In this document: in pieces, positions 22,705-30,667 of the stretch
Layout of the letters: the number at the start of each line of letters is the position of its first letter
How positions within the stretch are numbered: the stretch's first letter is position 1
Source of the DNA: Microcaldota archaeon
GTDB lineage: Archaea > Micrarchaeota > Micrarchaeia > Burarchaeales > JACRGF01
Assembly (NCBI GenBank): GCA_016212395.1
Contig: JACRGF010000001.1
Location: forward strand, 1 to 39,594
Length of the DNA stretch: 39,594 bases
Direction of reading: 5' to 3'
The notes under the pieces: model-generated
The model's database searches: none
The model's input: the letters and a program-made list of their open reading frames with translations, nothing else
Told to the model about the DNA's origin: nothing
Position numbers and translations under genes: made by a program

Positions 22705-23724
22705 GTGAGTGGGAAGCAAATGGTGGAATTAGAGTTTATCGCAAAATACCCTTTTTCCAAGGAAGCGCGCGAGTTCGTGGAAGAAAAAGGAGTGAAAATA
22801 GATTTCGACAGCATTGAAAAAGGAGTAACGCGCGCAGTGAAAGCATTAGGAGACGGAGAAGTCCCAAAGCCAGCGATAGTTGCAGAGAAAGACTTGCGCA
22901 ACGAAGTCGCTTCCTACGCTGTAGCGCGCATGATAGTGTCCATTCTGGGAGGAAAATACTTGGTGAACAAGTACGCCGTTGCAGAGAGCAAGCGCGCGCA
23001 CGCGTTCCTCAAGACAGAAAAAAAAGAGGTAGTGAAAGGAATAGCTCAACAACTCGGAATAAAAACAGCAGAAGAAGGAAACGCGCTTTTAATGAACGCT
23101 TTCGACTACCTGCGAAGCACTCCGCGCGACGTTTCGTACAAACTAGTCAACAGGGACGTCAGCGCAGGGCTAGTGCGCTTGAAGGAAGGCGAACTCGCGC
23201 GCGTGATAAGCGAAGCAGTAAGAAAAAGAATAGAGACAGAATTGCCGTTGAAAGCGAAAAACTTTCCCCCTGAAGTAGTGAAGGCAGTGGAGGAAGTGAA
23301 AGAAAAACTGAAAGAAAAAATGTCTGCAGCGCCTCAAGCGCGCATTGTCGCAAGCGAAGACTACGCACCGTGCATAAAAAAACTGTTGGAAGACTTGAAG
23401 GCAAGCGAAAACCTCCCGCACACCGCGCGCTTCTGCCTCGCAGTCTACCTCTTGAACGTGACAGTGAAAGCAGAGGACGTGATAAAAATATTCGCGAGCG
23501 CCCCAGACTACAACGAGCAGACAACCCGCTACCAAGTAGAATACGCGAAAAACAAAGGCTACAAAATGCCCGGGTGCGCAATGATGGACTTGTACGGCTT
23601 GTGCACGCAAAAATGCGGAGTGAAAAACCCATTAAGCTATGGAAAGAAAAGAGAACGCTTCGTAAAACAAAACGAATCGGAAAATGCGAAAGAAAAAAAG
23701 TTTGAATGGGATGACAGGTATTGA
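22705..23724 (+). CDS. priL: DNA primase large subunit PriL
   Basis: The regulatory iron-sulfur subunit of archaeal primase, working with PriS to make primers. The C-terminal cluster domain has the expected cysteines: CIKKLLEDL, then LPHTARFCLAVYLL, and finally GCAMMDLYGLCTQKC followed by NPLSYG. The N-terminal half is helical and varied. Length 339 aa is typical. GTG 22705 is chosen from TATA spacing; ATG 22720 is an alternative. priS follows 80 bases downstream. The two subunits are separate, unlike the fused primases of some nanoarchaea. Confidence 0.92.
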   Translation: MSGKQMVELEFIAKYPFSKEAREFVEEKGVKIDFDSIEKGVTRAVKALGDGEVPKPAIVAEKDLRNEVASYAVARMIVSILGGKYLVNKYAVAESKRAHAFLKTEKKEVVKGIAQQLGIKTAEEGNALLMNAFDYLRSTPRDVSYKLVNRDVSAGLVRLKEGELARVISEAVRKRIETELPLKAKNFPPEVVKAVEEVKEKLKEKMSAAPQARIVASEDYAPCIKKLLEDLKASENLPHTARFCLAVYLLNVTVKAEDVIKIFASAPDYNEQTTRYQVEYAKNKGYKMPGCAMMDLYGLCTQKCGVKNPLSYGKKRERFVKQNESENAKEKKFEWDDRY

Positions 23725-23747
23725 AAACAAAATGATGGAAAAAACAC

Positions 23748-23792
23748 GATTGAAAAAAAGTGGATTGAAACGAACGCGATTGAAAAAAAAAG
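23748..23792 (+). repeat. Three 15-bp GATTGAAA repeats between priL and priS
   Basis: GATTGAAA starts at 23748, 23763 and 23778, exactly 15 bases apart, in an A-rich spacer. It is probably replication slippage in non-coding DNA. Confidence 0.5.
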
Positions 23793-23804
23793 AGTTGGAA
23801 AGAC

Positions 23805-24944
23805 ATGCAGTTGGTTGCAAGCAATGAACAGGAATTTGTTTTGAAAAAGTTTTCAGAGCATTACTCCCGCTCTGCGCAGAGTGTGAGGAAGATAAGCGAG
23901 CGCGAGTTCGGCTTCGGAGGCTGGGACAAAAAGATAGAGTCAAGGCACGCTTCGTTCATGAACAACGACGAGCTGAAATCATACTTGGTGCGCAACACTC
24001 CATTATACATTTCTTATTCAGTTGCATTCTACGAGTTTCCTGAAGCTCGGCCAATGGAGAAAAAAAACTGGAAAGGCGCAGAACTGGTTTTCGATTTGGA
24101 CGCTGACCACTTGCAGCTCGCTTGCATTGCAAAGCACGGGAAAGGCTGGGTGTGCGACGAGTGCATAAACGCAGTGAAAAGCGAGACGATGAAATTAATT
24201 GAAGAATTTCTAGTTCCTGACTTTGGTTTGAAGAAAGAAGAAATGAGCATTAACTTCAGCGGAAACAGGGGGTTTCACGTGCACGTTTCAAGCGATGAAG
24301 TTTCGGGGTTGGACGGTTATGCAAGGAGAGAAGTGGTAGACTATATCATGGGCACTGGCTTGGACGAGGCAGGAGTTTTCTACAAGGAAGGAACGAGAAT
24401 GCGCGGGCCGAAGCTCGGGGAAGGAGGGTGGCGCGGGAAAATCGCTCGAACGTTCGCGGAAAAACTCGAAGAACAAAAACTCAACGAGCTCGGGATACAC
24501 ACGCGGACTATAAACAGGTTTTACGAAAAAAAGAAAGAAGTCGCTGAAGGATTGGCGAACGGAAACTGGGATGTTATACACTTGCCAAAGCCTGAAGAAT
24601 TCTGGCGCGAAATAAGCGCGAAACTCAAAGTAAATTTGGGCGACCAAATAGACCAAATGGTAACGCCAGACGCGACGAAACTGATTAGAGTGCCTGACTC
24701 GCTTCACGGAGAAACAGGCTTGGCAGCGAGGAAAACCAGCAACTTGGAAAAATTCGACGCTTTGAAAGACGCAGCAGTGTTCGACTTGAACGGAAAAACA
24801 AACGGAGTGCGCGTGAAAGTAATGAAAGCGCCGGCATTCCGCTTGGGAGAGCAAACGTTCGGGCCTTACGAAAACTACACGCTCACGCTCCCAGAAGCAG
24901 CAGCAATATATTTAATCTGCAAAAAAGCAGCAGTACTTGCTTGA
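23805..24944 (+). CDS. priS: DNA primase small (catalytic) subunit PriS
   Basis: The catalytic subunit of archaeal/eukaryotic primase. The metal-binding motif is VFDLDAD (about residue 95), followed by the zinc-motif residues CDEC (about 116). SGNRGFHVHV (about 150) is the second conserved block, and VTPDATKLIRVPDSLHG (about 285) supplies the nucleotide-binding residues. Length 379 aa is normal. ATG 23805 lies 12 residues before the first family-conserved segment. The gene stands next to priL, an arrangement that favours coordinated expression of the heterodimer. Confidence 0.95.
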   Translation: MQLVASNEQEFVLKKFSEHYSRSAQSVRKISEREFGFGGWDKKIESRHASFMNNDELKSYLVRNTPLYISYSVAFYEFPEARPMEKKNWKGAELVFDLDADHLQLACIAKHGKGWVCDECINAVKSETMKLIEEFLVPDFGLKKEEMSINFSGNRGFHVHVSSDEVSGLDGYARREVVDYIMGTGLDEAGVFYKEGTRMRGPKLGEGGWRGKIARTFAEKLEEQKLNELGIHTRTINRFYEKKKEVAEGLANGNWDVIHLPKPEEFWREISAKLKVNLGDQIDQMVTPDATKLIRVPDSLHGETGLAARKTSNLEKFDALKDAAVFDLNGKTNGVRVKVMKAPAFRLGEQTFGPYENYTLTLPEAAAIYLICKKAAVLA

Positions 24945-24961
24945 AGTGAAAGGTGGCAAAC

Positions 24962-25708
24962 TTGGTTGATGGAGACGCAGCTTTCGTGATTGGAATGCTG
25001 ATGCTCGTCGGCTTGAGAATGTTTCTGCACGGCATTAAAAGGCACAAGGAAAAACAGCATATTCTCAACACGCCCACGTCGAAAGTGCAAAGCGCTGCAA
25101 TAGGGTTTGGCGAAGTGAGCGGGAAAGCAGAGCCAATAGAAATAATGGAGAGCGTTATGGAAAAAAAGCCTGCGATAACGCACAAGTGGATTCTTGAAAG
25201 GTGGGAAAAAAGGGGAAAGCACAGCACGTGGGTGAAAATCGCTGAAAACGACGTGCGCAAGCAATTCTTCGTGAACGACGGCACTGGAAGGCTGTTGGTA
25301 GACGCATACGGAGCAAACATTGAAATTCCAAAAGACAAAGGCTGGGTTGGAAGCTACAGTTCAGCGCCTCCAAACTTGAAGCAGTTTTTTGACTCGAATA
25401 AAATAAGCACGAAAGGCTGGATTTTCGAGCACAAAATGCAGTTCCAAGAATGGTTCCTCTCGCCCGGAGATAACATTTACGCAATAGGAACAATTCAAGA
25501 CAGGCCTGGAGAATACGCGAAAGGAAGCGAAAACCTGATAATGACGGAAAACAAAGGGCAAGGAGCGAAAATGTTTTACATTTCAGACAAAAACGAGAAA
25601 GAAGTTTTAGACAAGTACTACAAGTTTGTAGGGCTGGAAGTAGCAGGAGGAATAGCATTGTTCGGAATAAGCTTCTTCCTCACGCTACTCAGGTTTAGAA
25701 TGCTTTAA
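24962..25708 (+). CDS. GIDE (BAM)-domain membrane protein
   Basis: A 248-aa protein with an N-terminal TM helix (FVIGMLMLVGLRMFL), a central GIDE/BAM ('beside a membrane') domain and a C-terminal TM helix (VAGGIALFGISFFLTLL). Domain marks are GFGEVSGKAEPIE near residue 45, FFVNDGTGRLLVD (about 100), EWFLSPGDNIYAIGTI (about 160) and a final LIMTE-type strand. The domain is shared with the mitochondrial E3 ligase MUL1, but there is no RING finger here, so ligase activity is not expected. TTG 24962 is preferred because AGGTGG lies 5 bases upstream; GTG 24953 overlaps that site. A LemA gene follows, a pairing seen in many prokaryotes. Confidence 0.8.
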   Translation: MVDGDAAFVIGMLMLVGLRMFLHGIKRHKEKQHILNTPTSKVQSAAIGFGEVSGKAEPIEIMESVMEKKPAITHKWILERWEKRGKHSTWVKIAENDVRKQFFVNDGTGRLLVDAYGANIEIPKDKGWVGSYSSAPPNLKQFFDSNKISTKGWIFEHKMQFQEWFLSPGDNIYAIGTIQDRPGEYAKGSENLIMTENKGQGAKMFYISDKNEKEVLDKYYKFVGLEVAGGIALFGISFFLTLLRFRML

Positions 25709-25765
25709 AACCAAGAGCAAAAGTATTAAAGAAGAAGGAATAAAATGTAGAAAAGGTGGTTTCGA

Positions 25766-26422
25766 ATGTTGATTATAGGCGCTGGCTTATTCGAGGGTGC
25801 GGGGCTGTTCGCAGGAGCTGGCTTTGCAGTATGCATTGGAGCAGTAGCACTGCTCGTGGCGATTGCACTGGGAGTGTACTTGTTCGGAATTTACAACGGT
25901 TTTGTTGAACTCAAGAACAACATTGATAGAGCGTGGGCAAACATTGACGTGCTTTTGAAGCAGAGGTACGACGAGCTTCCGAACATCGTGAATTCAGTCA
26001 AGGGCTACATGAAGCACGAGAAAGGCGTGCTTGAAAGCGTTACTGCAGCGCGCACCGCGTTCTTGAACGCGCAAACAATAGGAGAGAAAGCAGCTGCAGA
26101 CGCTGGAATGACTGGAGCGCTGAAAACATTGTTTGCAGTAGCAGAAAGCTATCCCCAACTGAAAGCTAATGAAAACTTTCTGCAGTTGCAGAGCAGGATA
26201 AGCGCTTTAGAAAACGAGATTGCGGACAGGAGAGAATTCTACAACAACTCAGTAATGCTGTTGAACGCCCGCATTCAAATGATTCCGGACAAAATCGTCG
26301 CAGGCATAATGGGCTTGAAAGAACGAGAATACTTCAAAGTCGCTGAAGCAGAAAAACAAACAGTAAAAGTATCATTCGAAGAAGAGGAAGAAGAAAAGCC
26401 GAAAAAGAAAAAAAAGCAATAG
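25766..26422 (+). CDS. lemA: LemA family protein
   Basis: A 218-aa membrane-anchored LemA-family protein. An N-terminal TM helix (VALLVAIALGVYLFGIYN) is followed by a helical bundle with the family signatures NNIDRAWANIDVLLKQRYDELPN and LQSRISALENEIADRREFYN, and by NARIQMIPDKI. The C-terminus ends in an acidic-then-basic low-complexity tail. A ribosome site AAGGTGG precedes ATG 25766. LemA is common but biochemically undefined; pairing with the GIDE protein suggests a shared membrane-stress or surface function. Confidence 0.9.
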   Translation: MLIIGAGLFEGAGLFAGAGFAVCIGAVALLVAIALGVYLFGIYNGFVELKNNIDRAWANIDVLLKQRYDELPNIVNSVKGYMKHEKGVLESVTAARTAFLNAQTIGEKAAADAGMTGALKTLFAVAESYPQLKANENFLQLQSRISALENEIADRREFYNNSVMLLNARIQMIPDKIVAGIMGLKEREYFKVAEAEKQTVKVSFEEEEEEKPKKKKKQ

Positions 26423-26463
26423 AAACGGTTTTGCAACCCACGCGCGAGCAATCCTAATTTCTA

Positions 26464-26471
26464 TTTTTTTT
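26464..26471 (+). terminator. Oligo-T terminator after lemA
   Basis: T8 in TATTTTTTTTCTC lies 42 bases past the lemA stop. A nearly identical ATTTTTTTTCTC motif ends the translation cluster at 29692. Confidence 0.55.
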
Positions 26472-26528
26472 CTCTTGCAAATGCAGTTAGGTGCACCCAA
26501 CGGATACGGACAAAACAGGTCATGACAA

Positions 26529-26560
26529 GTCAAAACCCCAAAACTGCAAAACTTCAAAAC
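26529..26560 (-). repeat. GTTTTGNN octamer array upstream of the GINS gene
   Basis: Four in-phase octamers on the minus strand: GTTTTGAA, GTTTTGCA, GTTTTGGG, GTTTTGAC. It lies between lemA and the GINS promoter and is in the antisense orientation relative to those genes, unlike the arrays in the riboflavin operon. The order GTTTTGCA-GTTTTGGG is identical to part of 5271-5318. Confidence 0.7.
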
Positions 26561-26572
26561 CGCTGAAGCAAG

Positions 26573-26583
26573 TATTATATATG
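26573..26583 (+). promoter_or_regulatory. TATA box for the GINS gene
   Basis: TATTATATATG lies 38-48 bases upstream of ATG 26621, which has GTGGTG-type ribosome-binding sequence in the short leader. Confidence 0.6.
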
Positions 26584-26620
26584 TGGAGCGGTTGAAGTTA
26601 TGCTCGTGTGGTGCGTGTGA

Positions 26621-27172
26621 ATGGATGTTGTCGACTACTCACTTTTGAGAAGGATTCAAGCAAAGGAGCGGAGCGGGGCTGAGCTTGCGGTTTTGCCTGA
26701 AGAGTTTTTCAGCGGAGTGCGCGATTTCGTGCGCGGAAGGGGCGAAAAGCTGGAGAAAACTTTTGACTTGAGCGAGGCGCGCGAGTTTGAGAACAGTTTA
26801 AAAACCCTCAGGGACATAAGTGATAGGCGCACGCACAAAATCTTGTTGAAGGCGCTGCGCTTGAAAAAATATTCCGGAGAGGAAACAGTCGGCTTGGCTT
26901 TGGAAGAGAAGAAACTGTTTCAAAGCGTCGTTGAACTGCTGAAGCAAAACGAAGAAAGGGTTGAAAACATTCTGAACAGGAAGGAAGATGCTGCCGGAGA
27001 AAAGACGGTCGTCAGCAAGCGAGAGCTTAAATTCGTCGCCGACGTTCCGTGCTTTGTCGGGTTGGACTTGAACAACTACGGCCCGTTCAAAACAGGCGAG
27101 CGCGCAGTGCTTCCTGAAAGCGAAGCAGAACTGCTGCTGAAAAAAAGAATGGCTGAAACAGCCGGTGAGTAA
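26621..27172 (+). CDS. GINS complex subunit (Gins51/Gins15-like)
   Basis: A subunit of the GINS complex, which with MCM and Cdc45/RecJ forms the archaeal replicative helicase. The helical A domain occupies about residues 1-120. The small beta-rich B domain at the C-terminus has the recognisable ending FVADVPCFVGLDLNNYGPF, then AVLPESEAELLLKKRMAE. A C-terminal B domain is the arrangement of the Gins51 type. Length 183 aa is normal. It is found near priL and priS and just before the translation cluster. Confidence 0.8.
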   Translation: MDVVDYSLLRRIQAKERSGAELAVLPEEFFSGVRDFVRGRGEKLEKTFDLSEAREFENSLKTLRDISDRRTHKILLKALRLKKYSGEETVGLALEEKKLFQSVVELLKQNEERVENILNRKEDAAGEKTVVSKRELKFVADVPCFVGLDLNNYGPFKTGERAVLPESEAELLLKKRMAETAGE

Positions 27173-27249
27173 AGCTGAAAAGCGAGCTTGCTGAACGCGT
27201 TGAAGAAAAGAGTGGCTGAAAAATGATGTTGATTGAGGGGTGTTTTGAA

Positions 27250-27531
27250 ATGAATTTTCCTAAAGAAATAAGAGTATTCTGCCCGAAGTGCAATACGCAC
27301 ACTGTCCACAAGGCGAAAACAGCGTCGAAAGGCAAGTCAAGAGGGGCGGCATGGGGAAACTTGAAGCACGCGCGAAAATTGAAGGGCCACAAGGGAAAAG
27401 TCGCTGGAGAAAAGACGGTGAGAAAGCAAGGCAAAAGGCAAGTGGTGATACTCGCGTGCGAAAAGTGCAAGAAAAGACAATTCAGAACAATAGGCACGAG
27501 GACGAAGAAAAAGCTCGAGACTAAAGTTTAA
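27250..27531 (+). CDS. rpl44e: 50S ribosomal protein L44e
   Basis: A zinc-binding large-subunit protein near the E site. The first zinc pair is RVFCPKCNTHTVH and the second is ACEKCKKRQ; the N-terminal MNFPKEI is typical. Length 93 aa matches archaeal L44e. ATG 27250 is chosen because GAGGGGTG lies 7 bases upstream; an upstream in-frame start would add nine unrelated residues. It is the first gene of the L44e-S27e-aIF2-alpha-Nop10-PAC2 cluster. Confidence 0.97.
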   Translation: MNFPKEIRVFCPKCNTHTVHKAKTASKGKSRGAAWGNLKHARKLKGHKGKVAGEKTVRKQGKRQVVILACEKCKKRQFRTIGTRTKKKLETKV

Positions 27532-27546
27532 ACAGGTGAATTGATT

Positions 27547-27714
27547 ATGGCTAAAAGCAAGTTTTTGAAAGTAAAATGCGAGTGCGGAAACGAGCAAAGC
27601 GTGTTCGGATGCACTGGCACTGCAGTAAGCTGCACTGCGTGCAACAAAATCCTCGCAGAACCGCGCGGGGGACACGCGAACGTTTACGGAAAAATACTGA
27701 AAGCGAATCCCTGA
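27547..27714 (+). CDS. rps27e: 30S ribosomal protein S27e
   Basis: A small zinc-ribbon ribosomal protein of 55 residues. The zinc ligands are VKCECGNEQ (C-x-C) and SCTACNKIL (C-x2-C). The intervening VFGCTGTAV and the tail GGHANVYGKIL are family-typical. It starts at ATG 27547, 15 bases after the L44e stop, with GGTGA in the spacer. aIF2-alpha follows 20 bases downstream. Confidence 0.96.
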   Translation: MAKSKFLKVKCECGNEQSVFGCTGTAVSCTACNKILAEPRGGHANVYGKILKANP

Positions 27715-27734
27715 GTTTCTAGAGGTTGTTTCTT

Positions 27735-28541
27735 TTGGAAGAAAAGAGCGCCGGCAACACCGGCAGGAAAATGCCTGAACTGGACGAGTACGTTATAGCG
27801 ACTGTGAGAAAAATTTTCCCCTACGGCGCGTTCTGCTCCCTCGACGAGTACGACGGCATGGAAGCGTTCGTGCACGTGAGCGAAGTCGCCCCGCGCTGGA
27901 TTAAAAACATTCACGAGTTCTTGAGGGACGGCCAGAAGATAGTCGCGAAAGTCTACCGCTACGTTCCTGAAAAAAACTTGATAGACTTGAGCATAAAAAG
28001 AGTGAACGAAGCGGACAAGAAGAGGAAACTGGAGGGAACGCAGAGGAGAAAGAGAGGGGAAAAACTGTTGGAACTCGCAGCGAAAAGAGCTGGCTTGAAA
28101 AAAGAAGACGCTGAAAAAATCGCGGAGCAAATGAAGAAAAACTTTGAAGACGTGCTCGCAGCGCTAGAGGAGATATCGTTCAACCCTAAAGACGCGTTCG
28201 AAAAACTCGACTTGACTGAAAAATGGAAGGGCGTGCTTCAGGAAGTTGCCACGCAGAACATCAAAAAGCAGAGGATGAACGTAGGCGGAATACTGAAAGC
28301 AACATGCTACGCTTCAGACGGAGTGGAAAAAATAAAAGAAGCGCTGAAACACGCGAAAGAAACAGGCGCAGGAAAAAAAGGAGTAGAAGTGAAAGTAATC
28401 TACCTAGGCGCGCCGAACTACAAAGTGGACGTTGAAGCAGACGACTACAAAAATGCTGAAGCAGTGCTTGAAGCGTTCGTGAAGAGAATGGAAGAAAAAC
28501 TCAAGAAAAACGGGGCAGTCGAATTCTTGAAAGCAACTTGA
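27735..28541 (+). CDS. eif2a: Translation initiation factor aIF2, alpha subunit
   Basis: A subunit of the heterotrimeric factor that delivers initiator tRNA to the small subunit. The N-terminal S1 domain is visible (ATVRKIFPYGAFCSLDEYDG, then GMEAFVHVSEVAPRWIKNI, VYRYVPEKNLIDLSIKRV). A helical middle domain and the C-terminal alpha/beta domain that binds aIF2-gamma follow (VKVIYLGAPNYKVDVEADDY). Start choice is uncertain: TTG 27735 has GAGGT 8 bases upstream (268 aa), whereas ATG 27771 gives 256 aa and the N-terminus closest to homologues. It sits in its usual cluster. Confidence 0.94.
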   Translation: MEEKSAGNTGRKMPELDEYVIATVRKIFPYGAFCSLDEYDGMEAFVHVSEVAPRWIKNIHEFLRDGQKIVAKVYRYVPEKNLIDLSIKRVNEADKKRKLEGTQRRKRGEKLLELAAKRAGLKKEDAEKIAEQMKKNFEDVLAALEEISFNPKDAFEKLDLTEKWKGVLQEVATQNIKKQRMNVGGILKATCYASDGVEKIKEALKHAKETGAGKKGVEVKVIYLGAPNYKVDVEADDYKNAEAVLEAFVKRMEEKLKKNGAVEFLKAT

Positions 28542-28666
28542 AAAGAAGTAAAATAGCAAGCAAAGAAAAACGCGTGCAAAAAAAAGAGATTGTAAGCGTA
28601 TGCGCATTGCCAATTTATTCACGTGTTCTTCGTTTGCTTGAACAAAGTTCGCGTGTCGTGGTTTTT

Positions 28667-28819
28667 ATGAAGAAATTGTTGAAGTGCAGTGCTTGCGGCG
28701 AGTATACTTTAAAAAACGTTCACTGTGAAAGGCAGACTGCGAGCGCGCACCCGCCGAAGTATTCTCCGATAGACAAGTGGGCGAAGTACAGGCGCTTGGA
28801 AAAGTTTGGGAAAGAATAA
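28667..28819 (+). CDS. nop10: Ribosome biogenesis protein Nop10
   Basis: A 50-residue component of the H/ACA ribonucleoprotein for rRNA pseudouridylation. It has the zinc ribbon KCSACGEYTLKNVHC-type segment (here with one CxxC pair and a later Cys). The conserved PPKYSPIDKWAKYRR lies near the C-terminus. ATG 28667 gives the family's normal length. The 125-bp gap after aIF2-alpha is longer than usual and shows no other gene. Confidence 0.94.
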   Translation: MKKLLKCSACGEYTLKNVHCERQTASAHPPKYSPIDKWAKYRRLEKFGKE

Positions 28820-28836
28820 GCGTGAAGGTGAAAAAC

Positions 28837-29622
28837 TTGGCGAAAATTGACGTTAAGACGGTTATAGTGGAGAGAAAAACAGTCAAGCTGAGAAAACCCG
28901 TGTTGATTGAAGGCCTGCCGGGAATAGGCTTGGTGGGAAAGCTTGCTGCAGAGCATTTGCTTCGCGAGCTGAAGGCAGAAAAGATTGCGGACTTGTATTC
29001 CCCGCACTTTCCGCACCAAGTGCTCATGAAAAAAAACGGCACTATCCGCATGCTCAAGAACAAGTTTTACGCGTGGAAAAACCCGAAGAAAGACGGCCAC
29101 GACCTGCTCATCTTAATAGGGGACGTGCAGCCAATAACTTCAGAATCCCAGTACGAAGTCTGCTCGGTGATACTCGACTACTTCGAGAAAATGGGCGGAA
29201 AGACAATGTACACGCTCGGCGGGTACGGAATCGGGAAAACGAGCGACAAGAGCAGGGTGTTCGGGTGCGCGACTCACAAGGAAATAATCGCAGAGTACAA
29301 AAAGCACGGGCTCGTGTTCGGCGAGACGAACGGGTCGATAATCGGCGCTGCAGGCCTGCTTCTTGGATTGGGCAAGCTGCGCGGAATGAACGGCGTGTGC
29401 CTAATGGGCGAAACGCACGGAGGCTACGTTGACGCAAAGTCAGCGCAACACGTGCTTGAAGTGCTCGCGAAAATTATCGACGTGAAAGTCAGCATGGTGA
29501 AACTCGTTGAACGCGCGAAGGAAAGCGAAAAATTCATGAAAAAAATGGAGAAAGAAGCAGGCAAGCAAAAGCAAGTGGCTGAAGGCGGAGCGCAAGACGA
29601 GGAATTAAGCTACATACGCTGA
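28837..29622 (+). CDS. PAC2-family (proteasome assembly chaperone 2-like) protein
   Basis: A 261-aa protein of the archaeal PAC2/COG2047 family. The signature LIEGLPGIGLVGKLAAEHL is near residue 25, followed by HDLLILIGDVQPI, TLGGYGIG, and GAAGLLLGLGKLRGMNGVCLMGETHG near residue 200. A charged helical tail ends the protein. The family resembles proteasome assembly chaperones, but its archaeal role is not established. Start uncertain: TTG 28837 has GGTGA 5 bases upstream; GTG 28822 would add five residues. It closes the cluster, immediately after nop10. Confidence 0.88.
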   Translation: MAKIDVKTVIVERKTVKLRKPVLIEGLPGIGLVGKLAAEHLLRELKAEKIADLYSPHFPHQVLMKKNGTIRMLKNKFYAWKNPKKDGHDLLILIGDVQPITSESQYEVCSVILDYFEKMGGKTMYTLGGYGIGKTSDKSRVFGCATHKEIIAEYKKHGLVFGETNGSIIGAAGLLLGLGKLRGMNGVCLMGETHGGYVDAKSAQHVLEVLAKIIDVKVSMVKLVERAKESEKFMKKMEKEAGKQKQVAEGGAQDEELSYIR

Positions 29623-29692
29623 AACGATAAACGCTTGCATGCAAAACGAGAATAGCGAATAAGCTGGAGATTTGTTCAGCTCGAATTCTTTA

Positions 29693-29700
29693 TTTTTTTT
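29693..29700 (+). terminator. Oligo-T terminator of the translation cluster
   Basis: T8 in TATTTTTTTTCTC about 70 bases after the PAC2 stop, matching the lemA terminator motif at 26462-26474. Confidence 0.55.
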
Positions 29701-29741
29701 CTCGTGCGAGATTGGCTAGTTTTTTGCTTTTCAGAAAGTAA

Positions 29742-29747
29742 TTTATA
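29742..29747 (+). promoter_or_regulatory. TATA box for the secreted protein at 29772
   Basis: TTTATA is centred about 27 bases upstream of ATG 29772, which has no ribosome site, so the transcript is probably leaderless. Confidence 0.6.
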
Positions 29748-29771
29748 CCAGTGAGTTGAATAACTCGAGTT

Positions 29772-30596
29772 ATGAAGGCGACAACAGTCTTGTGCTTGTT
29801 TCTTGCATTCAGCATTCTCTCTTTCGCTGACCAAGTGGAAGAGATAAGCGTTCAAATTGGCACTATCTCGCAGTTCGTGAAAGTCGGGACTGACTTGAAG
29901 TTTGACGCTATGCTTCCAGGCTATTCTTATAAAGGCACGCTGAACGTGTCGTGGGCTGTTTCAAGCGACTCGCTGAAAGGCATGGAGCAGGATGAAGCGC
30001 AATTGTATTTCCTGCTCTCGTCCAGAAACAACGAGTCAGTAGTAACGTTCATCAAGGACGGCAAAAAATACGAGTCCGCATCAGGAGTTTTGAAGTGCGC
30101 AGTGAAAAACGGGGAGTGCGGGCAAGGCTCGCAGTTGAGCGAAGAAATAGGCGTGCAAATCAAAGTGAAAGAAGAGGGAAGAAGCCTTGTTGAAGTCATC
30201 GTGCTGAACGCGAGCTCAAAGCCAGTAGCTGGAGGACAAGAAAAAATAGAAGCAAGCAACAGCGCGAACGTGAACACTGCATTAGGTGAAATTGTCGAGA
30301 CAGTGCAAGAGTACGCTTCAGAAGCAGACACTTTGAATGACAGCGATACAGCTTCAAAAGGAGAATTGGAGCCAGCAGCCCAGGGAAGCGTTCAAGGCAA
30401 GCAAGCAGAAGGAGAAGCAGATTCAAACGCGTTCGCGAACGAACTGGCTTTGGGAGACGACAAAAAAAATAGTGCTTCTCTTTTAAGCGAATCAAACGCC
30501 ATTTGGATTGCACTCGCAGCATTCTTGATTCTAGCAGCAGGCTATACAGGATTCAAGATAATTACAAGAAAAAAAGGATTCGAACAGCACGAGTAA
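29772..30596 (+). CDS. Secreted, membrane-anchored protein of unknown function
   Basis: A 274-aa protein with a clear signal peptide (TVLCLFLAFSILSFA, cleavage near residue 19). A beta-rich domain of about 125 residues contains two cysteines (KCAVKNGEC) that could form a disulfide. A low-complexity acidic/Ser-Glu-Ala linker (about 145-230) leads to a C-terminal TM helix (IWIALAAFLILAAGYTGF) and a short basic cytoplasmic tail. This is the layout of a surface protein on a flexible stalk. No family is recognised. It is the first of three exported or membrane proteins in a row. Confidence 0.75.
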   Translation: MKATTVLCLFLAFSILSFADQVEEISVQIGTISQFVKVGTDLKFDAMLPGYSYKGTLNVSWAVSSDSLKGMEQDEAQLYFLLSSRNNESVVTFIKDGKKYESASGVLKCAVKNGECGQGSQLSEEIGVQIKVKEEGRSLVEVIVLNASSKPVAGGQEKIEASNSANVNTALGEIVETVQEYASEADTLNDSDTASKGELEPAAQGSVQGKQAEGEADSNAFANELALGDDKKNSASLLSESNAIWIALAAFLILAAGYTGFKIITRKKGFEQHE

Positions 30597-30622
30597 CGCC
30601 TCGACTAATTCCTTCAAAGTAG

Positions 30623-30632
30623 TTTTTTAAAT
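30623..30632 (+). promoter_or_regulatory. TATA-like box for the four-helix membrane protein
   Basis: TTTTTTAAAT would start transcription near 30653, giving a short leader containing the strong GAGGTGGTG ribosome site before ATG 30668. Confidence 0.5.
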
Positions 30633-30667
30633 GTGTTCTTGCAATGTCTTGTTCTGAGGTGGTGGCA

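Noticed and set aside
24962-25708. GIDE-domain protein as a ubiquitin E3 ligase
   Set aside because: There is no RING finger or zinc-binding Cys/His pattern; only the membrane-adjacent domain is shared with MUL1.
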